Below are positions 1-5,877 of a stretch of 5,877 bases of DNA, in pieces. Under the pieces are notes generated by a model. That model worked only from the letters and a program-made list of their open reading frames with translations. It searched no databases and was not told the origin of the DNA. Source of the stretch: Aquirhabdus sp. GTDB taxonomy: Bacteria; Pseudomonadota; Gammaproteobacteria; Pseudomonadales; Moraxellaceae. Each line of letters opens with the position of its first letter. The first letter of the stretch is position 1. Where the stretch lies: positions 1 to 5,877 of the forward strand of contig JASLJP010000366.1 in assembly GCA_030152425.1 (NCBI GenBank), read 5' to 3'. Position numbers and translations under genes: made by a program.

Positions 1-122
1 TGCACCGTGCGGCAAGCCTAGCGATAACTATAGATCGCGCATCCCCATCAACGCGCAGCATCTACCCCGCTCTTATCATACACCTCGCGGTGATCGATCA
101 GCATTTTATCGTACAAAGAAAC
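1..122. other. Left-edge region without a recognisable gene
   Basis: No family is recognisable on either strand. Two plus-strand frames are open from the edge and stop only inside the terminator hairpin (140-142 and 147-149). The third stops at 19-21 after CTVRQA and could be the tail of a gene entering from the left. A minus-strand 39-codon frame (48-167) crosses the region and is treated as a finding. Confidence 0.4.
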
Positions 123-157
123 AGCGCCGACCAGCCCCTTAAAGGGTGATCGGCGCT
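123..157 (-). terminator. Probable (bidirectional) terminator after the large RTX gene
   Basis: The outer arms AGCGCCGA (123-130) and TCGGCGCT (150-157) pair perfectly. Pairing extends inward through a G-T wobble, a C-G and an A-T pair to CCC/GGG around a TTTAA loop, with a small bulge. It begins about 35 nt after the TAA of the RTX gene. On the minus strand the stem is followed by GTTTCTTTG, a fair U-rich tract. On the plus strand it is followed by TTTTT (157-161), which is better. It could therefore also end a plus-strand transcript entering from the left, but no such gene is recognisable in the window. Confidence 0.8.
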
Positions 158-191
158 TTTTAAACATCGTCAGCTTTTAAGCGGACGCCCC

Positions 192-3100
192 TTACGTCCA
201 ATTCGCGGCCAACACCGGATTCAGCGCCGTCTGCTGGGCGGGGGTCAAGCTGGTTTGACCGCTCGGTGGCTCGGTCATGCCGGCCATGGCGTTGACCAGA
301 TTTTGCACATGATCGTCGGTCAGGGTTTTGCCATTGCCGGATTTAAAGGTCTCGATATGATTGGTGGTGCCGCCGATGTACCAGTTCTTGATCGTCGCGG
401 TATTGGCGGTGCCGATGATGTCGATGACCAGATCATTGCCCACATGTTTAAACCACAGCTGGTTGCTGGCGACATCGCTGGCAAACAGCAACTGGTCGTT
501 GCTACCGCCGACATCGACCAACGTGTCCTTGGCGCTGGTACGGCTCAAGGAATAGCTATCCGAGCCGAGGTCACCGGTCAGCACGTTGTTGCCACTGTTT
601 CCGGTCATGACATTGGCCGCGCCGTTGCCGACGCCGTTGCGCGTGCCGGTGCCCGTCAGGGTCAAGTTTTCGACGTTGATGCCGAGGGTATAGCTGACCG
701 CACTTTGTACGGTGTCGGTGCCACTGCTTGCCGATTCGGTCACCACGTCGCCCGCCACATCGACCACATAGGTGTCGTCGCCGAGTCCACCCAACAGGGT
801 GTCATTGCCTGCGCCGCCGTCGAGTTTGTTGTTGCCGCTATTGCCGGTCAGCACATTGGCACCGGCATTGCCGACGCCGTTACGCGTACCTGTACCGGTC
901 AAGGTCAGGTTTTCCAGATAGTTGCCCAGCGTATAGCTGATCGACGACTGGACGGTATCGGTACCTGCACCTGAGCTTTCGGTCACCACGTCGCCAGCCG
1001 CGTCGACCACATAGCTGTCGTTGCCCGCGCCACCCTGCAGCGTGTCTGCGCCTGCGCCGCCACTCAGGGTGTCGTTGCCGTCCAGACCCTGCAGCGTATT
1101 GTTGTTACTGTTGCCGGTCAGTTGGTTGGCCAGTGTATTGCCTGTGGCATTGATCGCCTGCGTACCGGTCAGGGTCAGGTTTTCGACATCGGTGCCGAGG
1201 GTAAAGGTGACGCTGCTCTGTACCGTATCGGTGCCCTCGCCGATCGACTCGGAAATCACGTCGAGTGCATTGTCGACGATGAAGGTGTCATTGCCGATGC
1301 CGCCCATCATCTGGTCGGCCGACAGGCCGCCGTCGAGGCGGTCGTTGCCACTGCCGCCTTGCATCACATCGCCGCCCGCACCGCCCAGCAGCGTGTCATT
1401 GCCCGAGTCACCATCCAAGGAGTCCGAGCCGTCGCCGCCTGACATGCTGTCGATGCCCGCATAGCCGGCCAGACTATCGCCATAAAAACTGCCGGTACTG
1501 TAGACGATATTGCTGAGTACGGTGGGGCTGATGCTCATCGTCGTCGCATCGCTAAACTGCAGCGTGCCCAGCACATAGGCGGGGTTGGAAAACTGGTTAA
1601 AGATACGAATGCTGTCGTTTGGACTGTTGGTCAAGCGGATGAGCAAATCGCTGCCGACTTTGGTCAAGCGGATATTGGCCGCCGTAATGCCGGCAGCAAA
1701 CACGATCTTGTCCGCCGCAACAGCCGCGCTGGAGTTGTCGATCCGATCGGTGCCATCGCCCAGTGCAAAAAAGTAGCTATCGGCACCGAGGCCGCCCTGC
1801 AGATAGTCATCGCCCGTGCCGCCGGTAAGCTGGTCAGTGCCGTCGCCGCCATTCAGGTTGTCATCGCCTGTGCCGCCCAGCACGGTGTCGTTGCCGGCCT
1901 CGCCGTTCATATTGTCGGCACCCGAGCCGCCGTCCAGCAGGTCATTGCCGCCACCGGCGTCCATGCCGTCGACGCCCGCCAACCCGATCATGACGTCGTT
2001 GCCCGCATAGCCGGTAAAGCCATCGTTGAAGGCGCTGCCATTGCTATAGACGGTGTTGGTCAGTGTGCTGGGGCTGATAGACAGCGCCGTGGCATCGCTG
2101 AATCGGAGTATGCCGAGCCGATAGCTGGTGCCGGCTCCGTATTGGTTAATCACACGGATACTGTCATTGGCGCTGTTGCTAAAGGTGATGAGCAGATCAT
2201 TGCCTTCGCGCAGCAGCTTGATATTGGCGGCGGTGATGCCGGCGCCGAGTACGATCTCATCGGCAGCGGCAGCCGCTTGATTGTTGTCGATGCGGTCTTG
2301 TCCGTCGCCGAGATTAAACTGATAGCGGTCGGCGCCCAAACCGCCCTGCAGAAAGTCATCACCCGTGCCGCCGCTTAAGCTATCCGCCCCATCATCGCCC
2401 GACAGGGTGTCCGCGCCGACGCTGCCGACCAGCGAGTCATTGCCATCGCCGCCCAGCAGACTGTCCGCGCCTGCGCCACCGTTCAACGTGTCATCGCCGC
2501 CGAGGCCGATCAGATCATCGTCGTCACCGCTGCCCGACATACTGTCTGTGCCGTCATAGCCGGTCAGCGCATCGGGGGCGCTCGTGCCGGTGCTATAGAC
2601 CAGATTGGTCAGGTTAGTCGGATTGATATTCAGCGTGCTGGCATCGGCAAACTGCAGCGTGTTGAGCTGATAGGCGACGCTGGTGTATTGGTTGCTGATA
2701 CGGATGCTATCGGTGCTGGAATTGGTCAGGGTGATGATCAGGTCATCGCCTTGGCGATTGAGGCGAATATTGGCGGCGGTGATCCCCGCGCCAAACACGA
2801 TCTTGTCGGTGGTGACGGTCATGGTCTGATAGTTGTACAGCGTGTCGTTGCCGTCCAGTTTATTAAACACATAGCTGTCGACGCCTTCATCGCCCTGCAG
2901 ATAGTCGTCGCCGCGGCCGCCGGTGATCAGGTCGTTGCCATCGCCGCCATACAGCGAATCGTTGCCCGCATCGCCGTTCAGGGTATCGTTGCCCGCATTG
3001 GCAATGATTTCATCGGCGCCTACGCCCGCGCTGAACAGGTTGTTGCCGCCATCGCCCGACAGCGAGTCACTGTTGCGCGTACCGGCGACATAGTCCGGCA

Positions 3101-5183
3101 GGGACAACGGTGTGGTGGTCAGGGTCAGGGTCGTGGCATCGCTAAACTGCAGGGTATGCAGCTCGGTGGGCACATCGCCATCAAACTGACCGACGATGTG
3201 CAGCAGATCACCGCCATTGCCGTCAAAGGTGATGACCAGATCATTGCCGTCTTGAAACTGGTGGATGTTGGCCGCGGTGATGCCCGCGCCAAAGACGATC
3301 TTGTCCGCCGCCGCCACAGTCTGAAGATTATAGATAAAGTCCTGACCATCGCCGGCATTGAAAAAATAGCTGTCGGCACCTTCACCGCCCTGCAGCGTGT
3401 CGTCGCCGATGCCGCCGGTGAGCAGATCGGTACCATCGCTGCCCAGCAGCGCATCGGTGCCCGCGCCGCCCAGCAGGGTGTCGTTGCCCTCGTCGGCCTC
3501 CAGATAGTCACCGCCCTGACCGCCGTCCAGCGAATCGTTGCCGCCTGCCGCGATCAGTTGGTCATCGCCATTGCCGCCCAGCAGTATGTCGCGGCCGCCA
3601 TAGCCGTCGAGCATGTCGCTTAAAGGAGAGCCGGGGCTGGTGATGACATTGGACAGCGTCAGCGGGCTGATGGACAGGGTAGTCGCATCGCTAAACTGCA
3701 GCGTATTCAGCACATAGCTGTTATCGCCGCTGAGCTGGCCGATGATCCGGATACTGTCGGTGCTGGAATTGGTAAAGCTGATGATCAGATCATAGCCGAC
3801 GCGGGTCAGCTTGATATTGGCCAAGGTGATGCCGGCGCCAAACAGGATCTTGTCGGCGCTCGCGGTGGCCTGATCGTTGACGATCTTGTCATTGCCATCG
3901 CCCAAGCTGTATTTATAGACGTCTGCACCCTCACCGCCGACCAGCACATCGTCGTCGGCGCCGCCGAGTAGCACATCATTGCCCGCAGCGCCCGCGAGAG
4001 TATCGGCGCCCGTACCACCGAGCAGGCTGTCATTGCCCTCGCCGCCGTCGACCGTGTCCGACCCCTGCCCGCCATCCACCGTGTCATTGCCGCCCACGGC
4101 ATACAGGGTGTCATTGTTGCCATAGCCGTTGATCACATCGATGCCGGCATAGCCGGGCAGCGCATCATAGGTATTGTTGGCGCCTTTGCTATAGACGATA
4201 TTGGCCAGATTGGTCGGCGCAAGATCCAGCGTGCTGCCGTCGCTAAACAGCAGGGTATTGAGCTGGTAGGTGCTGTTTAAAAAATGATTGGTGACCCGAA
4301 TGCTGTCATTGGCGCTATTGCTAAAGGTGATGATGAGGTCATTGACCTCACGGTTGAGCTTGATATTGGCCAGCGTGATGCCGCTATTGAGCGTGATCTT
4401 GTCGGCGCCCGGACTGGCGGCGAAATTGGCGATGACATCCTGCCCATCGCCCAGACTGTAAAAATAGATATCGGCCCCATCACCGCCGATCAACAGGTCA
4501 TCGCCCAGTCCGCCGATCAGCGTATCGTTGCTCTCCTCGCCCTGCAGCGTGTCATTGCCCAAGCCGCCATTCAGCGAGTCATTGCCCAGCCCGCCAAACA
4601 GATTGTCACGCCCTAGTCCGCCGTCGACACTGTCACTGCCGGCCAGCGCGGCGACTTCGTCATTGCCCTCGCCGGCGCTCATCACATCTACCCCGTCATA
4701 GCCCAGTAGGCCGTTGTCGGCGGCGCTGCCGGTGCTGTACACGATATTGCTCAGATTGGTGGGGGCAATGTTGAGGGTCGAGCTGTCGCTAAACTGCAGG
4801 GTGCTGAGCACGCTATCGGTTTGGGTAAAATGATTGAGGATGCAGATACTGTCATTGGGGCTATTGCTAAAGGTGATGACCAGATCACCGCCTTGACGCG
4901 TCAGCTTGATATTGGCCTGGGTGATGCCGGCACCGAACACCACGCGGTCGGCATGGTCGACGATGCTGTAGCAGTCATAGCTGTCATGGCCATCGCCGAG
5001 ATTAAACTGATAAATATCATCGCCTGCGCCGCCGACGATGGCGTCATCGTCCAGCCCACCGATCAAAACGTCATTGCCGCCACTGCCCAGGATAAAATCC
5101 AGCCCGGCCAGCCCGCTGATGGTATCGTCGCCCGCCGCGCCGTTTAAGGTCTCTGATGCGGCGCTGCCTGTGATTGTGCTCAT
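192..5183 (-). CDS. Giant RTX calcium-binding repeat protein, predicted type I-secreted exoprotein (1663 aa)
   Basis: Predicted secreted Ca2+-binding protein; the biological role (adhesin, surface layer, matrix or other) is not evident. Residues 1-60 are a short N-terminal RTX block. Residues 61-1229 hold seven modules (GDGxD...ADKIVFGAGITxANIKL...DLIITFSNS...DSIRI...LQFSDATTL) resembling HCBP_related domains, separated by blocks of seven or nine RTX nonapeptides. Residues 1230-1297 are a further RTX block, 1298-1540 three TDTVQSS/ENLTLTGT repeats, and 1541-1663 a C-terminal domain containing all three Trp residues and ending PVLAANWT. There is no Sec signal or membrane segment, as expected for type I secretion with an uncleaved C-terminal signal. 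The ATG at 5183 is chosen because RTX sequence begins immediately after it, AGGGA lies 10 nt upstream, and the next Met is residue 168. The stop is TAA. RTX identity is very secure; substrate and function are unknown. No secretion genes are adjacent within the window. Confidence 0.96.
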   Translation of the reverse strand: MSTITGSAASETLNGAAGDDTISGLAGLDFILGSGGNDVLIGGLDDDAIVGGAGDDIYQFNLGDGHDSYDCYSIVDHADRVVFGAGITQANIKLTRQGGDLVITFSNSPNDSICILNHFTQTDSVLSTLQFSDSSTLNIAPTNLSNIVYSTGSAADNGLLGYDGVDVMSAGEGNDEVAALAGSDSVDGGLGRDNLFGGLGNDSLNGGLGNDTLQGEESNDTLIGGLGDDLLIGGDGADIYFYSLGDGQDVIANFAASPGADKITLNSGITLANIKLNREVNDLIITFSNSANDSIRVTNHFLNSTYQLNTLLFSDGSTLDLAPTNLANIVYSKGANNTYDALPGYAGIDVINGYGNNDTLYAVGGNDTVDGGQGSDTVDGGEGNDSLLGGTGADTLAGAAGNDVLLGGADDDVLVGGEGADVYKYSLGDGNDKIVNDQATASADKILFGAGITLANIKLTRVGYDLIISFTNSSTDSIRIIGQLSGDNSYVLNTLQFSDATTLSISPLTLSNVITSPGSPLSDMLDGYGGRDILLGGNGDDQLIAAGGNDSLDGGQGGDYLEADEGNDTLLGGAGTDALLGSDGTDLLTGGIGDDTLQGGEGADSYFFNAGDGQDFIYNLQTVAAADKIVFGAGITAANIHQFQDGNDLVITFDGNGGDLLHIVGQFDGDVPTELHTLQFSDATTLTLTTTPLSLPDYVAGTRNSDSLSGDGGNNLFSAGVGADEIIANAGNDTLNGDAGNDSLYGGDGNDLITGGRGDDYLQGDEGVDSYVFNKLDGNDTLYNYQTMTVTTDKIVFGAGITAANIRLNRQGDDLIITLTNSSTDSIRISNQYTSVAYQLNTLQFADASTLNINPTNLTNLVYSTGTSAPDALTGYDGTDSMSGSGDDDDLIGLGGDDTLNGGAGADSLLGGDGNDSLVGSVGADTLSGDDGADSLSGGTGDDFLQGGLGADRYQFNLGDGQDRIDNNQAAAAADEIVLGAGITAANIKLLREGNDLLITFSNSANDSIRVINQYGAGTSYRLGILRFSDATALSISPSTLTNTVYSNGSAFNDGFTGYAGNDVMIGLAGVDGMDAGGGNDLLDGGSGADNMNGEAGNDTVLGGTGDDNLNGGDGTDQLTGGTGDDYLQGGLGADSYFFALGDGTDRIDNSSAAVAADKIVFAAGITAANIRLTKVGSDLLIRLTNSPNDSIRIFNQFSNPAYVLGTLQFSDATTMSISPTVLSNIVYSTGSFYGDSLAGYAGIDSMSGGDGSDSLDGDSGNDTLLGGAGGDVMQGGSGNDRLDGGLSADQMMGGIGNDTFIVDNALDVISESIGEGTDTVQSSVTFTLGTDVENLTLTGTQAINATGNTLANQLTGNSNNNTLQGLDGNDTLSGGAGADTLQGGAGNDSYVVDAAGDVVTESSGAGTDTVQSSISYTLGNYLENLTLTGTGTRNGVGNAGANVLTGNSGNNKLDGGAGNDTLLGGLGDDTYVVDVAGDVVTESASSGTDTVQSAVSYTLGINVENLTLTGTGTRNGVGNGAANVMTGNSGNNVLTGDLGSDSYSLSRTSAKDTLVDVGGSNDQLLFASDVASNQLWFKHVGNDLVIDIIGTANTATIKNWYIGGTTNHIETFKSGNGKTLTDDHVQNLVNAMAGMTEPPSGQTSLTPAQQTALNPVLAANWT
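195..698 (-). repeat. C-terminal segment duplicated in the neighbouring gene, copy A
   Basis: Residues 1496-1663 of the large protein match the 170 visible residues of the upstream gene (5368-5877), offset by about 5.18 kb in direct orientation. The strongest conservation is from NDQLLFASDV to GTAN: 30 consecutive residues after NDQ are identical, although at least eight codons differ at the third position. The domain includes QLWFKHVGNDLVIDIIGT, NWY, LVNAMA and PPSGQT, and probably carries the type I secretion signal. Confidence 0.9.
564..1292 (-). repeat. Three C-terminal tail repeats of 90, 81 and 72 residues
   Basis: Residues 1298-1387 (1023-1292), 1388-1468 (780-1022) and 1469-1540 (564-779) each run from ND(T/S)(F/Y)(I/V)VD through DVxxES...GTDTVQS, YTLG, ENLTLTGT and ANxxTGNSxNN into a terminal RTX block. 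That block has four, three and two nonapeptides respectively, which fully accounts for the lengths. The second and third copies share TGTRNGVGN, whereas the first has TQAINATGN. The partial upstream gene carries at least one equivalent repeat (ENLTITGSSTRNGTGN). This repeat type is common in bacterial RTX exoproteins; I assign no specific function. Confidence 0.9.
1497..5003 (-). repeat. Array of seven HCBP-related/RTX modules with ~549-bp period (residues 61-1229)
   Basis: Seven ~90-residue modules lie at 4734-5003 (M1), 4188-4457 (M2), 3636-3908 (M3), 3087-3359 (M4), 2592-2864 (M5), 2043-2315 (M6) and 1497-1766 (M7). Each starts at a GDGxD motif and, except M4, ends near a NIVYS-like motif. 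RTX nonapeptide blocks of nine, nine, nine, seven, nine and nine units separate them. The spacing of the first G of GDG is 182, 183, 183, 165, 183 and 183 residues, so most units repeat every 549 bp as DNA. Short identical oligonucleotides recur in register, for example TCGCTAAACTGCAG in several modules. M4 is the most divergent. The pattern indicates growth by in-frame tandem duplication. The domain name follows from resemblance to the HCBP_related family and was not checked by search. Confidence 0.92.
5004..5174 (-). repeat. N-terminal RTX nonapeptide block (residues ~4-60)
   Basis: Residues 4-60 carry about five nonapeptides (AAGDDTISG, LAGLDFILG, SGGNDVLIG, GLDDDAIVG, GAGDDIYQF) directly after the initiator region. 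In RTX proteins such repeats bind Ca2+ between successive turns and fold into a parallel beta-roll. This block is shorter than the inter-module blocks. It shows that the protein begins with repeat sequence and has no separate N-terminal effector domain. Confidence 0.85.
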
Positions 5184-5193
5184 TTTTTTATCA

Positions 5194-5198
5194 TCCCT
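5194..5198 (-). promoter_or_regulatory. Ribosome binding site of the large RTX gene
   Basis: The minus strand reads TTTAGGGATGATAAAAAA directly before the ATG. AGGGA matches a partial Shine-Dalgarno sequence, with 10 nt between it and the start codon. The spacing is slightly long and the intervening bases are A-rich. It supports the ATG at 5181-5183 as the start. Confidence 0.6.
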
Positions 5199-5242
5199 AA
5201 ACGTGTGTGGCGAGTGATGGCGTTGTTGTAATCCACGCGCGC

Positions 5243-5271
5243 ATTATCCCAAAATCATACGCCATTTTCAC
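5243..5271 (-). promoter_or_regulatory. Candidate sigma70-type promoter for the large RTX gene
   Basis: Reading the minus strand, GTGAAA (5271-5266, four of six matches to TTGACA) is followed after 17 nt by GATAAT (5248-5243, five of six matches to TATAAT). A TGG extended -10 element sits immediately before the -10. Transcription would start near 5236, giving a leader of about 50 nt before the ATG at 5183. It lies downstream of the preceding gene's terminator, where an independent promoter is expected. A palindrome CCGTGAACGG at 5271-5280 abuts the -35 box and could be an operator half or chance. Identified by eye only. Confidence 0.5.
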
Positions 5272-5322
5272 CGTGAACGGCTAAACTTTAAACAGCCGCC
5301 AGACCAGCGCCAGACATAAAAA

Positions 5323-5344
5323 AGACCCTCTGTGCAGAGGGTCT
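5323..5344 (-). terminator. Rho-independent terminator of the upstream RTX paralog
   Basis: On the minus strand the sequence reads AGACCCTCT-GCAC-AGAGGGTCT followed directly by a T run at 5322-5318. This is a perfect 9-bp stem with a four-base loop and a U tract. It starts 20 nt after the stop of the partial gene and lies before the promoter region of the large RTX gene. It should end transcription of the first gene and make the second an independent unit. The plus-strand reading lacks a T run after the stem, so it is probably one-directional. Confidence 0.93.
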
Positions 5345-5364
5345 GTCGCGTCACACCGTGAGCC

Positions 5365-5877
5365 TCAGGTCCAGTTGGCCGCGAGCACCGGATTGAGCGC
5401 GGTTTGCTGGGCGGGGGTGAGCGTGGTTTGGCCGCTTGGGGGTTCGGTCAGGCTGGCCATGGCATTGACCAGATTTTGCACATGGGTATCGGTCAGGGTT
5501 TTGCCGTCACCGGATTTAAAGGTCTCGATATGGCTGGCGGTGCCGCTATACCAGTTTTTGATCGTGGCGGAGTTGGCCGTACCGATGATGTCGATGACCA
5601 GATCATTGCCGACATGTTTAAACCACAGTTGGTTACTGGCCACGTCGCTGGCAAACAGCAACTGGTCATTGTTACCCGCCGTGGCATCGACGTCGACCAA
5701 GGTATCGGCGGCGCTGCTGCGGCTTAAACTGTAGGTGTCGTTGCCGGCCAGACCGGTCAGGGTGTTGTTGCCGGAGTTGCCGGTCAGCACATTGGCGCCG
5801 GTATTGCCCGTGCCGTTGCGCGTGCTGCTGCCCGTGATGGTCAGGTTTTCCAAAGTCGCTGCCAGCGTATAGCTGAG
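5365..5877 (-). CDS. C-terminal part of a second, tandem RTX protein (partial, 5' end outside window)
   Basis: The frame is open from the window edge to a TGA stop at 5365-5367 and gives 170 residues. It begins inside a tail repeat (SYTLAATLENLTITG), continues through two RTX nonapeptides (TGNSGNN..., LAGNDTYSL) and ends in the same C-terminal domain as the large gene. By hand alignment the last ~123 residues differ from the neighbour at about 15 positions plus two small indels (three residues longer near VDVDATAGNND, one shorter near NWYSGTAS). This domain is the likely type I secretion signal region. A TTG at 5853 could be read as a start but is an internal Leu codon, because the repeat homology continues upstream of it. 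The gene is co-oriented with and upstream of the large RTX gene, separated by 181 nt containing its own terminator. Its full length and N-terminal domains cannot be seen. Confidence 0.95.
   Translation of the reverse strand, partial: LSYTLAATLENLTITGSSTRNGTGNTGANVLTGNSGNNTLTGLAGNDTYSLSRSSAADTLVDVDATAGNNDQLLFASDVASNQLWFKHVGNDLVIDIIGTANSATIKNWYSGTASHIETFKSGDGKTLTDTHVQNLVNAMASLTEPPSGQTTLTPAQQTALNPVLAANWT
5368..5877 (-). repeat. C-terminal segment duplicated in the neighbouring gene, copy B
   Basis: This is the direct-repeat partner of 195-698 and covers everything visible of the upstream gene. Whether the homology continues leftward through the whole protein cannot be seen, because the window ends at 5877 inside a tail repeat. 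Confidence 0.9.

Noticed and set aside
102..104. Second ATG giving an 18-codon frame (102-104 down to 48)
   Set aside because: It is just an internal Met of the 39-codon frame, with no ribosome binding site, and is too short to judge.
255..974. 239-codon plus-strand open frame opposite the RTX C-terminus
   Set aside because: It mirrors the tail repeats in antisense, and a similar antisense frame recurs opposite the paralog (5404-5727), as expected for a shadow of duplicated coding sequence rather than a gene.
2688..3623. 311-codon plus-strand open frame
   Set aside because: It is antisense to the RTX gene. Its translation is a low-complexity repetitive shadow (IAVGTFTALQRVV-type repeats) created by the repeated GC-rich codons. 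No ribosome binding site or family resemblance was seen.
564..5174. Regularly spaced repeats resembling a CRISPR or satellite array
   Set aside because: The periodicities (27 bp and ~549 bp) are in frame and encode RTX nonapeptides and modules. There are no constant repeats with unique spacers.
5365..5853. Separate small gene starting at the TTG at 5853
   Set aside because: The tail-repeat homology (SYTL...ENLT) continues upstream of the TTG to the window edge, so this is the truncated 3' part of a longer gene.

Overview
The window is almost entirely one very large minus-strand gene (1663 codons, 192-5183) for a secreted, calcium-binding RTX repeat protein. It is preceded by the 3' end of a tandem paralog on the same strand (5365-5877, running off the right edge). 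Base composition is moderately GC-rich by eye. The shared C-terminal region (QLWFKHVGNDL ... IKNWY ... LVNAMA ... PPSGQT ... PVLAANW) is a tail I associate from memory with type I-secreted RTX proteins of Proteobacteria, perhaps Betaproteobacteria. The taxon is an inference with low confidence.

Layout, left to right on the + strand: 1-122 holds no recognisable gene. 123-157 is a strong hairpin, probably the terminator of the large gene and possibly bidirectional. 192-5183 is the RTX gene, read right to left. 5184-5322 is its leader and promoter region. 5323-5344 is the rho-independent terminator of the upstream paralog. 5365-5877 is the C-terminal 170 codons of that paralog. Each gene appears to have its own terminator, so they are probably transcribed separately although tandem and co-oriented.

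The large protein has no Sec signal, no membrane segment and no recognisable enzymatic domain. It consists of about 73 RTX nonapeptides (GGxGxDxUx type), seven ~90-residue modules resembling the haemolysin-type calcium-binding protein-related domain (HCBP_related), three TDTVQSS...ENLTLTGT tail repeats, and a ~123-residue C-terminal domain shared with the paralog. The architecture is quantised in nonapeptides. Module-to-module spacing is 182, 183, 183, 165, 183 and 183 residues, so the one exception is exactly two nonapeptides short. The tail repeats shrink 90, 81, 72 residues, one nonapeptide per step.

I see no gene for an ABC transporter, membrane fusion protein, acyltransferase or protease in the window. 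No new multi-gene system is supported here. The points of interest are the internal evolution of the giant repeat gene and its tandem duplication.
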